The translations under genes and the position numbers were made by a program. The notes under the pieces were generated by a model, which was not told where the DNA came from, made no database searches, and worked only from the letters and a program-made list of their open reading frames with translations. From contig NZ_CP149514.1 in the NCBI RefSeq assembly GCF_045291545.1, forward strand, positions 1,612,001-1,676,000: a stretch of 64,000 nucleotides of DNA. The letters are read 5' to 3'. This DNA comes from Gallaecimonas sp045291545. Lineage in GTDB: Bacteria; Pseudomonadota; Gammaproteobacteria; Enterobacterales; Gallaecimonadaceae. Below, piece after piece: positions 26,175-35,168 of this stretch (its first letter is position 1; every line of letters starts with the position of its first letter).

Positions 26175-27515
26175 ATGAAACATTTCGAAGTCAATTTTGA
26201 TGGCCTGGTGGGCCCCACCCACAACTATGCTGGGCTGTCTTATGGCAACGTTGCTTCTGTCTCCAACGCCAAGAACGCCTCCAGCCCCAAGCAGGCCGCC
26301 AAACAAGGCCTGCAAAAGATGAAAGCCCTGCATGACATGGGCCTGGTACAAGGGGTGCTGGCACCGCAGGAGCGCCCGGATGTGGCCACCCTGCGCCGGC
26401 TGGGTTTTTCCGGCACCGATGCACAGGTGTTGGCTAAAGCGGCCAAACAGGCGCCGGCGATCCTGGCGGCTGTCTGCTCAGCCTCCAGTATGTGGACAGC
26501 CAATGCCGCAACAATTTCACCGTCTGCCGATACCCATGACGGCCGCGTGCACTTTACGCCAGCGAACCTGACCAACAAATTTCACCGCAGCCTGGAGCCA
26601 GCGGTAACCGGGCGCATTTTGCAGGCAGTATTTCCTGATGAGCACCATTTTTGCCACCACAAGCACCTGCCGGATAACGACCATTTTGGTGACGAAGGCG
26701 CCGCCAACCACACCCGTCTGTGCAGTGCCTATGGCAATGCCGGTGTTGAGCTGTTTGTTTACGGCCGCCAGGCCTTTAACCCCAACGCTCCGGCGCCAAC
26801 CCGCTACCCGGCCCGGCAGACCCTGGAAGCCTCGACCGCCATCACGCGCCTGCACGGTCTGGATGACGACACTGTGGTATTTATGCAGCAAAATCCGGCG
26901 GTCATTGATGCGGGTGTGTTCCACAACGACGTGATCAGTGTCGGTAACCAGAACGTGCTGTTCTACCACGAGGACGCATTCCTGGATACCGAGGCTAAAT
27001 TTGCCGAAATCCGCCGTAAATTCGGCGATCATCCGCTGCACTTTATTAAAGTGGGCCGCGAACAGGTCAGTGTTGCCGAGGCGGTAAAAACCTATCTGTT
27101 CAACACTCAGGTGGTTACCCTGCCCCACGGTGCCATGGCGATCATTGCCCCCACGGAGTGTCAGGAATCAGCCGCGGTCAACCGCTATCTGGCCGAGCTG
27201 GTGGAGCAGGACACGCCCATCAAGGAAGTACGCTACATGGATGTGAAACAATCCATGCGTAATGGCGGTGGCCCGGCTTGCCTGCGCCTGCGAGTCGCCC
27301 TCAATGACGAGGAGCTGGCGGCCACCAACAGCCGCTGCCTGCTTGATGACGGCCTGTACCAGCGGCTAAACAGCTGGATTGATAAACACTATCGCGATGA
27401 ATTGCACGTCAGTGACCTTGCCGACCCGCAGCTCTTGCTGGAGAGCCGCCAGGCGCTGGATGAGCTGACTCAGCTGCTCAATCTCGGCAGTGTCTACCCC
27501 TTCCAGCGGGACTGA
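26175..27515 (+). CDS. astB: N-succinylarginine dihydrolase
   Basis: A 446-residue enzyme of the arginine succinyltransferase pathway. It converts N2-succinylarginine to N2-succinylornithine, CO2 and ammonia. The start MKHFEVNFDGLVGPTHNYAGLS and the blocks NLTNKFHRSLEPAVT, FCHHKHLPDNDHFGDEGAANH and NGGGPACLRLRV (active-site Cys near residue 367) match AstB. The other ast genes are not adjacent; both neighbours are unrelated. It has its own terminator. Confidence 0.94.
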   Translation: MKHFEVNFDGLVGPTHNYAGLSYGNVASVSNAKNASSPKQAAKQGLQKMKALHDMGLVQGVLAPQERPDVATLRRLGFSGTDAQVLAKAAKQAPAILAAVCSASSMWTANAATISPSADTHDGRVHFTPANLTNKFHRSLEPAVTGRILQAVFPDEHHFCHHKHLPDNDHFGDEGAANHTRLCSAYGNAGVELFVYGRQAFNPNAPAPTRYPARQTLEASTAITRLHGLDDDTVVFMQQNPAVIDAGVFHNDVISVGNQNVLFYHEDAFLDTEAKFAEIRRKFGDHPLHFIKVGREQVSVAEAVKTYLFNTQVVTLPHGAMAIIAPTECQESAAVNRYLAELVEQDTPIKEVRYMDVKQSMRNGGGPACLRLRVALNDEELAATNSRCLLDDGLYQRLNSWIDKHYRDELHVSDLADPQLLLESRQALDELTQLLNLGSVYPFQRD

Positions 27516-27519
27516 CCGC

Positions 27520-27545
27520 ACAACCCGGCTTCGGCCGGGTTTTTC
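27520..27545 (+). terminator. astB terminator
   Basis: AACCCGGC - TTCG - GCCGGGTT stem followed by TTTT. Confidence 0.82.
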
Positions 27546-27599
27546 ATGGGCCGCATTAGCTGCTAGATTGTTTTGCGATTTTCACACTCTGGACAGCCC

Positions 27600-28907
27600 A
27601 TGAATAATGAAAAAGGAAAACTGGGCCTGACTGCCCGCATTCTCATCGGTATGGTGCTGGGCTTTTTAGTCGGCATTGCGCTTCGTACTTTTGCCCCGGA
27701 ATCCACCTTTGTCAGCACCTGGCTGACTAACGGTATTTTCCATGTTGGCGGCCAGCTGTTTATTGCGTCACTGAAAATGCTGGTGGTGCCGCTGGTGTTT
27801 GTATCGCTGGTGTGCGGCACGTGCTCGCTGTCAGATCCGGCCAAGCTCGGCCGCCTCGGCGGCAAAGCCATCAGTTTGTATCTGCTGACCACCGCCATCG
27901 CCATTACCCTGGCCATAGTGCTGGCCATGCTGGTTCAGCCCGGTGTTGGCCTTGATTTGCATTCCACCGCCAGCTTTGCTGCCGACAAGGCTCCAGCTCT
28001 TAGCGACATTTTTGCCCGGCTGGTGCCAGCCAATCCGTTCAAGGCCATGGTCGACGGCAATATGCTGCAGATCATCGTTTTTGCCGTCTTGTTCGGTATC
28101 GCCATAGCGCTGTCCGGGAAGGCCGGTGAGCGCATTGCCAAGCTGTTTACCGACTTCAATGAGGTGATCATGAAATTGGTCACCATTTTGATGAGCCTGG
28201 CCCCTTACGGGGTGTTTTTCCTGATGGCCAAGCTGTTTACCGACAAAGGCGTCAGTACCCTTGGTAGCCTGGGTAAATACTTCCTGCTGGTGTTAGTGGT
28301 GCTGTTTATCCACGCCTTTATCACCTACCCGGTCTTGCTGAAACTGCTGGCACGACTGAACCCGCTGATGTTCCTGAAAAAAATGCGCAACACCGCATTG
28401 TTCGCGTTTTCGACCGCCTCCAGCAATGCCACCATTCCGATCACCTTGGAAACCGTCACCAAGAAAATGGGGGCGCAAAATAGCATTGCCTCGTTCACCA
28501 TTCCGCTGGGCGCCACCATCAATATGGATGGCACCGCTATCATGCAGGGGGTGGCCACCGTCTTTATTGCCCAGGTGTACGGCATTGACCTGCATTTAAG
28601 TGATTACTTGATGGTGATCCTCACCGCTACGCTGGCTTCTATCGGTACCGCCGGTGTACCCGGGGTCGGCCTCATTATGCTGGCCATGGTACTCAACCAG
28701 GTGAACCTGCCGGTTGAAGGCATTGGCCTGATCATGGGGGTTGATAGGTTACTGGACATGACCCGTACCGCCGTCAATGTCACCGGCGATTCCATGGTGA
28801 CCATGATTGTGGCCAAGTCCGAAGGAGAGCTGGACGAGACAGTTTTCAATGACCCGGATGCCGCCCGCCAGGAAGAGGAAATACACATCACCGGCCACCA
28901 AAGCTGA
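27600..28907 (+). CDS. dicarboxylate/amino acid:cation symporter (DAACS)
   Basis: A 435-residue inner-membrane transporter of the glutamate/aspartate/C4-dicarboxylate symporter family. Eight or so helices are followed by the two re-entrant loops: the serine-rich FAFSTASSNATIPITLE near residue 275 and the NMDGTAIMQG segment near 310 with the substrate/sodium-binding AsnMetAsp. VDRLLDMTRTAVNVTGD near residue 380 is the C-terminal signature. It likely imports glutamate, aspartate or a dicarboxylate with Na+ or H+. Start chosen at 27600 (MNNEKGKLG), although the ribosome site is weak. Confidence 0.9.
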   Translation: MNNEKGKLGLTARILIGMVLGFLVGIALRTFAPESTFVSTWLTNGIFHVGGQLFIASLKMLVVPLVFVSLVCGTCSLSDPAKLGRLGGKAISLYLLTTAIAITLAIVLAMLVQPGVGLDLHSTASFAADKAPALSDIFARLVPANPFKAMVDGNMLQIIVFAVLFGIAIALSGKAGERIAKLFTDFNEVIMKLVTILMSLAPYGVFFLMAKLFTDKGVSTLGSLGKYFLLVLVVLFIHAFITYPVLLKLLARLNPLMFLKKMRNTALFAFSTASSNATIPITLETVTKKMGAQNSIASFTIPLGATINMDGTAIMQGVATVFIAQVYGIDLHLSDYLMVILTATLASIGTAGVPGVGLIMLAMVLNQVNLPVEGIGLIMGVDRLLDMTRTAVNVTGDSMVTMIVAKSEGELDETVFNDPDAARQEEEIHITGHQS

Positions 28908-28913
28908 CTCAGT

Positions 28914-28938
28914 AAAGGCGCCGACAGGCGCCTTTTTT
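28914..28938. terminator. bidirectional terminator, symporter / DUF3025 gene
   Basis: AAAGGCGCC - GACA - GGCGCCTTT stem with flanking A- and T-runs. It overlaps the stop of the convergent gene. Confidence 0.86.
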
Positions 28939-29734
28939 AATACTGTAACGCCGTTCGGGGCCGCTGCAGCGGCCGAAAGTAATCGCGGTTGTCATAAAAC
29001 GCGGCCTGGCGGTTGGCTGGCCACCAGTGCGGTATGCCTAATACCGGTAACGGCGACAGCCGTGTTTTATCGGCCAGCACATCGGCTGCCAGCAACGCCG
29101 CCAGGTGCTCATCCAGCCAGGCCAGCTGCTGCGCGGCCGGCCAGTCAAAAAAAGCATGTTTGACCTGCACTGGCAGCATTTTCCCGGTTAGCCCCAGATA
29201 AGGCGTTAACAGCTGCTCATAAATGGCATGGCCAAAAACCATGGCACTGATGCTTTTCCCCCAGCGGCCCCGCTCGGTAACAAAAGCCTGCTGCCACTGG
29301 TGCTGGCGCAAAGCTTCCAGCAGCGCCGTATCACTACTCAACACCAGTACCCCGCACTCATCAAACAGCGTCAGGGTGTCACGGCGCAGTGTTCGTGGGT
29401 GCAGACCATGGCGGTTGATGTCGGCGACATGCTGGCGATTAATGGCCGCCTTTGCCTGCGGAAAACGTGCCCAGGTCAGCGCGTTAAAAAGATCATGCCA
29501 GTTGTCAGCCCGGGTCGGTACCTGACCACTATCCCAGATATGCTGTTCGTAAGCGCTGGGAGCAACTTGGTGGCAAAAACGCAGCGGCCAGCCACTGGCC
29601 GTCTGTGTTGTTGCCGGTAGCCAGTGGCTCAGGGTGTCAGCATTTGGAAAATGGCTGCACTCGGCCAAGGCAAACTGCTCAGCCAGTTCAGCAAAAGGCG
29701 GTTGCCGCCAGATATCAGTACGCCAGTGATTCAC
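28937..29734 (-). CDS. DUF3025 family protein
   Basis: A cytoplasmic protein of about 265 residues matching the DUF3025 family as I remember it: Trp-rich N-terminus, NWHDLFNALTWARFPQAKAAIN in the middle and DECGVLVLSSD near residue 145, with GHAIYEQLLTPYLGLTGK further on. Function unknown. The frame stays open to a GTG at 29797. I prefer the GTG at 29734, but neither start has a convincing ribosome site. Upstream is the divergent nagD. Confidence 0.75.
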   Translation of the reverse strand: MNHWRTDIWRQPPFAELAEQFALAECSHFPNADTLSHWLPATTQTASGWPLRFCHQVAPSAYEQHIWDSGQVPTRADNWHDLFNALTWARFPQAKAAINRQHVADINRHGLHPRTLRRDTLTLFDECGVLVLSSDTALLEALRQHQWQQAFVTERGRWGKSISAMVFGHAIYEQLLTPYLGLTGKMLPVQVKHAFFDWPAAQQLAWLDEHLAALLAADVLADKTRLSPLPVLGIPHWWPANRQAAFYDNRDYFRPLQRPRTALQY

Positions 29735-29827
29735 GGTTGCTATTGTCAGGAAAAATGGCCGGCAGTGTAGCAACTGTGGCGGTTTTTCTGGTATCACTGA
29801 ACACCACTTTTACCATTAATAGCCCCC

Positions 29828-30574
29828 ATGAAGAACATCATCTGCGATATTGACGGCGTTTTGATGCACGACAACACAGCCGTGCCCGGTGCCAAGGATT
29901 TTATTGCCAGAGTATTAGAACAGGGTAACCCGCTGGTCCTGCTGACCAACTACCCATCGCAAACAGCCAGGGATCTGCACAACCGTCTGGCGGCAGCCGG
30001 CATTAACGTACCGGAAGAGCATTTTTATACCTCAGCCATGGCCACGGCTGATTTCTTACGCCGCCAGGAAGGCAGCAAGGCCTATGTGATTGGCGAAGGG
30101 GCACTGACCCATGAGCTCTATAAAATTGGCTTTACCATTACCGACATCAACCCGGATTTTGTGATCCTGGGGGAAACCCGCAGCTACAACTGGGAAATGA
30201 TCCACAAAGCCTCACGCTTTGTAGCCAACGGAGCCCGCTTTATTGCCACCAACCCTGACCACTGCGGCCCTAACCAAAGCCCCGGTTGTGGCGCCCTGTG
30301 TGCCCCCATTGAGCGGATCACCGGCAAGCAGCCGTTTTATGTGGGCAAACCGTCCAGCTGGATTGTGCGCTCAGCACTGAACCACATTAACGCCCACTCC
30401 GAAAACACGGTGATCATCGGTGACAACCTGCGTACCGATATCCTCGCCGGTTTTCAGGCCGGGCTGGAAACCATACTGGTGCTGTCAGGGGTTTCCCGTC
30501 AGGACGATATTGCCCTGATGCCCTTTCGCCCCAACCATGTGTTTGCCGACGTGGCCAGCATTGACATCCTCTGA
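29828..30574 (+). CDS. nagD: HAD-family nucleotide phosphatase NagD
   Basis: A 248-residue HAD-superfamily phosphatase nearly collinear with E. coli NagD (ribonucleoside 5'-monophosphatase). The catalytic DIDGVLMHDN is at residues 7-16, LLTNYPSQ near 38, YVGKPSSWI near 175 and the metal-binding GDNLRTDILAGFQAG near 198. Despite its name from the enteric nag operon, no N-acetylglucosamine genes lie nearby here. Convergent with the glutathione peroxidase gene. Confidence 0.93.
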   Translation: MKNIICDIDGVLMHDNTAVPGAKDFIARVLEQGNPLVLLTNYPSQTARDLHNRLAAAGINVPEEHFYTSAMATADFLRRQEGSKAYVIGEGALTHELYKIGFTITDINPDFVILGETRSYNWEMIHKASRFVANGARFIATNPDHCGPNQSPGCGALCAPIERITGKQPFYVGKPSSWIVRSALNHINAHSENTVIIGDNLRTDILAGFQAGLETILVLSGVSRQDDIALMPFRPNHVFADVASIDIL

Positions 30575-30589
30575 GCGCCACTGAACGGT

Positions 30590-31072
30590 TTAGTGACCCG
30601 GCAGCAGCTGTTCAATCACGCTTTTTAAGCGGCTCGGCTTGGTGCGTGGCGCATAGCGGCGCACCTGGCCGTCCGGGCTCACCAGAAACTTGGTGAAGTT
30701 CCACTTCACTGCCCGCGACCCCATGACACCGGGAGCATGGCCTTTTAGCCACTGGTAGAGCGGATGAGCGTTAGGGCCATTGACCAAGGTCTTGGCAAAC
30801 ATCGGAAAAGTGATCTGATAGTGGCTGTCACAAAAGGCGCCAATGGCCTTAGCATCGTCCGGCTCTTGACGCATAAACTGGTTGCAGGGAAAGCCCATAA
30901 TCACCAGCCCCTGTTCGTGGTACTGCTCATGCAGTTGTTGCAACTCTTGATACTGGGGGGTAAAGCCACATTCGCTGGCGGTATTGACGATCAACCATAA
31001 TTTGTTCTGATAGTCGTTAATATTGACTTCGGTGCCATTTAATAAGGTCAGAGACATGTCCTTAGGCTGCAT
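30590..31072 (-). CDS. glutathione peroxidase (cysteine type, thioredoxin-fold)
   Basis: A 160-residue peroxidase. VNTASECGFTPQYQEL carries the peroxidatic Cys near residue 35 in place of selenocysteine, GFPCNQF the conserved Gln plus a probable resolving Cys, and VKWNFTKFLV the Trp-Asn of the catalytic tetrad. It resembles BtuE-type thioredoxin/glutathione peroxidases, cytoplasmic or periplasm-facing. I chose the ATG at 31072 (AGAGGA five bases upstream) instead of the longer hydrophobic extension to 31126. Confidence 0.9.
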   Translation of the reverse strand: MQPKDMSLTLLNGTEVNINDYQNKLWLIVNTASECGFTPQYQELQQLHEQYHEQGLVIMGFPCNQFMRQEPDDAKAIGAFCDSHYQITFPMFAKTLVNGPNAHPLYQWLKGHAPGVMGSRAVKWNFTKFLVSPDGQVRRYAPRTKPSRLKSVIEQLLPGH

Positions 31073-31137
31073 GTTGTCCTCTGTAACGCGTTGATAAACA
31101 GATATTGTTATGATGATGAAAATCATCGCAGGAAACC

Positions 31138-32745
31138 ATGACAGTTATGAGTGCCGCTTTCATCGCACTGGCGTTTTTTTTCGGCTTGTTGATCAGTCGG
31201 GTTGGCCTGCCGCCCATGGTGGGCTACTTGCTGGCCGGGTTTGCCTTGCATGCGGTGGGGGTACAAACACCCAGTAACCTGCACCAGATAGCGGATCTGG
31301 GGGTCACACTGTTGCTGTTCAGCATCGGTTTGAAGCTGAAAATCAAAACCCTGCTGAAACCGGAGATCTGGGGCGCTGCCAGCATCCACATGTTGGCGAC
31401 AATTGTCATTTTTGCCCTGCTGTTAAGCAGTGCGGCGGCCGCTGGCCTACTGGCCGGTGACGCCAAAACCACCGTTATTGTTGCCTTTGCCCTGGCCTTT
31501 TCCTCAACGGTTTTTACCATCAAGGTGCTGGAAGAAAAAGGTGACACCAGTTCGCTATATGGCCGCCTGGCTATTGGCATTCTGGTTACCCAGGATATCT
31601 TTGCGGTGCTGTTTTTGAGCCTGGCTCAGGGCAAGATCCCTGCCTGGTGGGCACCGGCATTATTGCTGCTGCCCGTATTGCGGCCAGTGATCTATAAGCT
31701 GCTGGACTGGTGTGGGAATGCCGAGTTGCAAAGCCTGGCCGGGTTGGTGCTGGCACTGGTTGGCGGCGTGGCACTGTTTGATGCCGCCGGCCTCAAGCCG
31801 GATCTGGGTGCCCTGCTGATGGGCATGCTGGTTGCCGGCCATAGCCGCGCAGATGCCATCTCCAAGACCTTGTTTAACCTCAAGGAACTGTTGCTGGTAG
31901 GGTTTTTCCTGACCATTGGCCTCAATGGCTTGCCCAGCCTGTCGATGCTGGTGATGGCGCTACTGCTGGTATTGATCCTGCCTGTAAAGGTTTGGCTGTA
32001 CTTCTGGGTGCTGAGCCGCTTCGGGCTGCGTATTCGTACCGGTGTGCTGGCGGCGTTGTCACTGGCCACCTATTCCGAGTTTGGCTTGATTGTGGTGGCT
32101 CTGGGCGCCAAAGAAGGGCTGGTGCCGCCGCAATGGCTGACCATTATCGCCATCGCCCTGTCCCTGTCTTTTGCCGTGTCAGCGGTACTGAACAATTACG
32201 CCGAAGGGGTCTACCGCTGGGCTTTACCGATGCTCACCCGCTTCGAAAAACGCCGCCTGCACCCGGATGATGCACCGGTCGATATTGGCGGCGCCCGGGT
32301 GCTGATTTTCGGTATGGGCCGCCTTGGTACTGGCGCCTACGATCACCTGCACGCTGAGTATGGCAGCGGCGTATTGGGCATTGACCATGCCGCCGACCGC
32401 GTTATCGAGCACCAGCAGCAAGGGCGCAACACCATTGTGGGTGACGCCACCGATTCTGATTTTTGGTCAAAGATACGCCACGACGACGCGCTGGAGCTGG
32501 TGTTGCTGGCCATGCCCAACCACCACGGTAACCTGTTCGCAGCCAACTCCCTGAAAGAACGCGGCTACACCGGCAAAGTGGCGGCGGTTGCCAAGTTCCA
32601 AGAAGAAGCCGACGAGCTTCGGGAGTTGGGTATTGAGGTCTTCAACATCTTTGAAGAAGCCGGGGCCGGTTTTGCCCGCCACGTTCTTAATATTTCACGC
32701 CTGGGTCCTGAACGGCCGAGTCGTCAACAGCCGTTACCGCTGTAA
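31138..32745 (+). CDS. CPA2 cation:proton antiporter with NAD-binding (TrkA-N/RCK) domain
   Basis: A 535-residue KefB/YbaL-like inner-membrane antiporter. About 12 helices occupy residues 1-370 (GLPPMVGYLLAGFALH near 25; ALAFSSTVFTIKVLEEKG near 115). They are followed by a Rossmann RCK_N domain at about 382-510 (VLIFGMGRLGTGAYDHL, GDATDSDFW). It probably exchanges K+ or Na+ for H+ under control of a nucleotide or thiol ligand. The GAAGGA-free GCAGGAAACC site precedes the ATG. Its last 59 bases overlap tail-to-tail with the lipoprotein gene on the other strand. Confidence 0.9.
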   Translation: MTVMSAAFIALAFFFGLLISRVGLPPMVGYLLAGFALHAVGVQTPSNLHQIADLGVTLLLFSIGLKLKIKTLLKPEIWGAASIHMLATIVIFALLLSSAAAAGLLAGDAKTTVIVAFALAFSSTVFTIKVLEEKGDTSSLYGRLAIGILVTQDIFAVLFLSLAQGKIPAWWAPALLLLPVLRPVIYKLLDWCGNAELQSLAGLVLALVGGVALFDAAGLKPDLGALLMGMLVAGHSRADAISKTLFNLKELLLVGFFLTIGLNGLPSLSMLVMALLLVLILPVKVWLYFWVLSRFGLRIRTGVLAALSLATYSEFGLIVVALGAKEGLVPPQWLTIIAIALSLSFAVSAVLNNYAEGVYRWALPMLTRFEKRRLHPDDAPVDIGGARVLIFGMGRLGTGAYDHLHAEYGSGVLGIDHAADRVIEHQQQGRNTIVGDATDSDFWSKIRHDDALELVLLAMPNHHGNLFAANSLKERGYTGKVAAVAKFQEEADELRELGIEVFNIFEEAGAGFARHVLNISRLGPERPSRQQPLPL

Positions 32746-33058
32746 TGCGAAACGGTGTGCCCCACTGCTGAGCGGTCATGGTGCCTGCTGCCGGCTGGCC
32801 GGTGACCGTCATCTGTAGGCCGTTACGCTGGTATTGCTGGTCCAGCGCCAAGGGCAGCCAACGCCGCCCCTGGGCATCGACCAGGCCATAAAAGCCCCCT
32901 TCCAGAGGCTGGTAAACCACCTTCACCTTGAGCGTCAGCATCACTTGCACGGCTTTCTCCTTGACCGGTTGCGCACTGTCAGGGCGCGCCACCGGAGCCG
33001 GCGGCTGACTGCAGGCACTGAGCAGTAGCGCCGGTAATATCAGGGCAATGTTTTTCAT
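32687..33058 (-). CDS. small lipoprotein, unknown function
   Basis: A 123-residue protein with a clear lipoprotein signal (MKNIALILPALLLSACS; Cys at residue 16) and a small beta-rich mature domain of unknown family. I chose the ATG at 33058 which overlaps the stop of the upstream MscS-type gene by four bases (ATGA), indicating coupled translation. The 3' end overlaps the convergent antiporter gene by 59 bp. Confidence 0.72.
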   Translation of the reverse strand: MKNIALILPALLLSACSQPPAPVARPDSAQPVKEKAVQVMLTLKVKVVYQPLEGGFYGLVDAQGRRWLPLALDQQYQRNGLQMTVTGQPAAGTMTAQQWGTPFRITAVTAVDDSAVQDPGVKY

Positions 33059-33867
33059 GACAGTGATTTCCATAGCGCCACACCGGGGCTGGCGGGCGTC
33101 ATCTGATGGCTTTGTAAACACTGATACAGCGCCAGATTCAGTGCCATTCGCTGTTGATGATAGTGGCTGGTTTGTAACCAGGCACGCACCATTAACTGCA
33201 CTCCCATTGGCGTGAAGGCATCAATACCTACCTGCCACTGGGTCAGTGCCTGTTCACCCAACATGGCCTGCAAAACCGCAATGGCCTCGTTCGGATCGCT
33301 GCCCTGTGGCAACAGTAAGGTCGTTTCCGCCAGGCGGTATTGCTGTGAGTTATGAAAGATTTCTCCCAGCACCTTGCGATTGGGAATATAAATGCGCTCG
33401 CCGTCTTCATTGACCAGGACCGTCTGCGCCAGGTTAATGGCTTCAACCTGGCCGTCACGGCCCTGAATGTGCAGGGTGTCCCCCACCACAAAGGGGCGAG
33501 TCAGGATCAGTGCCAGGCCAGCACCATAGTTAGAAACAGGCCCCTGCACAGCGAGGCTCAGGCCAAAGGTGGCGGCACCAATAGCAGCAATCAGTGGGCT
33601 GATGGTAATGCCCAGCTTGCTGGCCGCCATCACCAGGAAAAAGGCCAGCAGAACCAGCCGCGCCAGGTTAGAGAAAAAACGCACCAGAGTGGGATCCCAG
33701 TGCCGTTTATCACCCAGGCGTTTCACACTGCGGCCCAGCCAGCCGGCCAGTAACCACCCCAGCAAGATGGTCAATAAAGCGCCAACCAGCTGAAAACCGT
33801 AGTTGGTCAGAAAGTTAACCACCTGGGTGGTGAGTTTTTGCAGCAGTTGAACTTGATCGTCGAGCAT
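33055..33867 (-). CDS. MscS family small-conductance mechanosensitive channel
   Basis: A 270-residue channel. Three membrane helices fill residues about 20-130, and the third, pore-lining helix (AAIGAATFGLSLAVQGPVSNYGAG) has the Gly/Ala pattern of MscS. It is followed by the beta domain (RPFVVGDTLHIQGRDGQVEAI) and a C-terminal alpha/beta part. It opens under membrane tension to release solutes on osmotic downshock. Length is near the E. coli MscS standard. Operon with the downstream small lipoprotein gene. Confidence 0.92.
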   Translation of the reverse strand: MLDDQVQLLQKLTTQVVNFLTNYGFQLVGALLTILLGWLLAGWLGRSVKRLGDKRHWDPTLVRFFSNLARLVLLAFFLVMAASKLGITISPLIAAIGAATFGLSLAVQGPVSNYGAGLALILTRPFVVGDTLHIQGRDGQVEAINLAQTVLVNEDGERIYIPNRKVLGEIFHNSQQYRLAETTLLLPQGSDPNEAIAVLQAMLGEQALTQWQVGIDAFTPMGVQLMVRAWLQTSHYHQQRMALNLALYQCLQSHQMTPASPGVALWKSLS

Positions 33868-33961
33868 GGCCCGGTTCCAAAGCGGTGACTATGGTTTTAC
33901 TGTGCCAGCAAAGTACAAAAATGTCCTTAGTTGGCGACATCTTTGCACCCACCCATAACAG

Positions 33962-34336
33962 CTATTTCAATAACCCGATAAGGGATACCCCGATAGAGGT
34001 AGCGGCCAGTATGCTGGAAATGATTAGCGCCCACTTAGCCTGTTGAGACGCTTTGAGAGAGGACGCTCTGGCTTCCTTGAGTTCGGTGTATTCGAGGAGG
34101 CGGAATTTATCGTTTACCGTGAAGTAAATATCAACCGTTTCGTATTGTCCAGAAAGAAAGTGACGTGGAGTTTGAGATTGATAAAACAGTTGACCATAGG
34201 CAATTTGCCGCCTAATGGACTCAACTAACTCCAGTTTACCGTCGATCTGCAATTCGTCCATTAGCTCGTTGAACTTGAAAACCTGCTTTTGTTCAGCAAA
34301 CTTCAACGCCCTGATATAGAGATCGTCTTCTTGCAT
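33962..34336 (-). CDS. hypothetical protein with C-terminal membrane helix
   Basis: A 124-residue protein: a charged helical N-terminal part, an Arg/Gln-rich middle and one membrane helix at the end (about residues 101-121). I do not recognise it. The start at 34336 follows GAAGGG eight bases upstream. An earlier TTG at 34414 is possible but would overlap the upstream channel gene. The DNA is somewhat more AT-rich than its neighbours, which might point to recent acquisition. Confidence 0.5.
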   Translation of the reverse strand: MQEDDLYIRALKFAEQKQVFKFNELMDELQIDGKLELVESIRRQIAYGQLFYQSQTPRHFLSGQYETVDIYFTVNDKFRLLEYTELKEARASSLKASQQAKWALIISSILAATSIGVSLIGLLK

Positions 34337-34410
34337 ATCCCTTGCCCTTCGGTTGCATAAGTCTCGCTCAGTATGAGCCTTTCCAAGCACCGTTAACACT
34401 TTACGGTTAT

Positions 34411-35031
34411 TCAATCATGCTCTGGGTGGTGATACTGAAACACCGGCAGTCCCAGCCGGTAACGCAGGGCCACTAAGCGCATACCAAAGCCGCACACCAG
34501 CGTTACCAGTGTTGCTGCCAGCACTGCAGCACCCATGGCGATCAGCGCCAGATATAGCACCGCCGAGGCCAGCGCCACACCTGCATAAAGCTCTTTTTGG
34601 AACACCAGCGGAATACGGTTACAGAGCATGTCACGCAAAATACCGCCAAAGACGCCGGTGATCACCGCTGAAATAACCGCTATGGCCGGGCCAAAACCCA
34701 TCGACAACGCCACTTTGACACCGATGATAGAAAACACCACCAGCCCCAGAGCATCGAGCAGTAAAAAGACTTTACGCAGCCGCGGCATCAGCGGTGCCAT
34801 CCAGGTGGCCAGTAAGGCCGCGGCGCAAACAATGCCGATATACTGCGGGTGCGCTACCCAGGTCAGCGGATAATGGCCCAGCAACATATCGCGCAATGAG
34901 CCACCACCGATGGCTGTAACACTGGCAATGATCATCACACCGAACAGATCCATACTGCGACGCCCAGCAGCCAGGGCGCCGGTCATGGCTTCAGCCGTGA
35001 TTCCGATAATGTAAAGTACAGTGAGCAGCAT
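34411..35031 (-). CDS. yicG: TRIC/UPF0126 family cation channel-like membrane protein
   Basis: A 206-residue inner-membrane protein with seven helices made of two repeats of the UPF0126 unit: GGGSLRDMLLGHYPL near 42 and FGGILRDMLCNRIPLVFQKELYA near 128 are the paired signature sequences. Bacterial homologues of trimeric intracellular cation channels (E. coli YicG, YadS) belong here. The ion and role in this organism are unknown. Confidence 0.87.
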   Translation of the reverse strand: MLLTVLYIIGITAEAMTGALAAGRRSMDLFGVMIIASVTAIGGGSLRDMLLGHYPLTWVAHPQYIGIVCAAALLATWMAPLMPRLRKVFLLLDALGLVVFSIIGVKVALSMGFGPAIAVISAVITGVFGGILRDMLCNRIPLVFQKELYAGVALASAVLYLALIAMGAAVLAATLVTLVCGFGMRLVALRYRLGLPVFQYHHPEHD

Positions 35032-35107
35032 GGTCAGCTCCAGTGTCAGTTTCTGGCGGCATTATAGGCAGCAGCAGCACAGGATACACCTGACCTTTTT
35101 TGCTATT

Positions 35108-35130
35108 ACGGATTAATTTAGCTAATCCGT
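35108..35130. promoter_or_regulatory. inverted repeat upstream of lipoprotein gene
   Basis: ACGGATTA and TAATCCGT, eight-base perfect arms with a seven-base spacer, about 40 bp before the next gene's ATG. It is AT-rich and not followed by T-runs, so an operator is more likely than a terminator. Confidence 0.35.
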
Positions 35131-35168
35131 AGGTTTACGAAAACGTCAACTAAATCATGGAACTAATC

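Noticed and set aside
28937..29797. Longer GTG start at 29797 for the DUF3025 gene
   Set aside because: The added residues do not resemble the family start, although neither start has a clear ribosome site.
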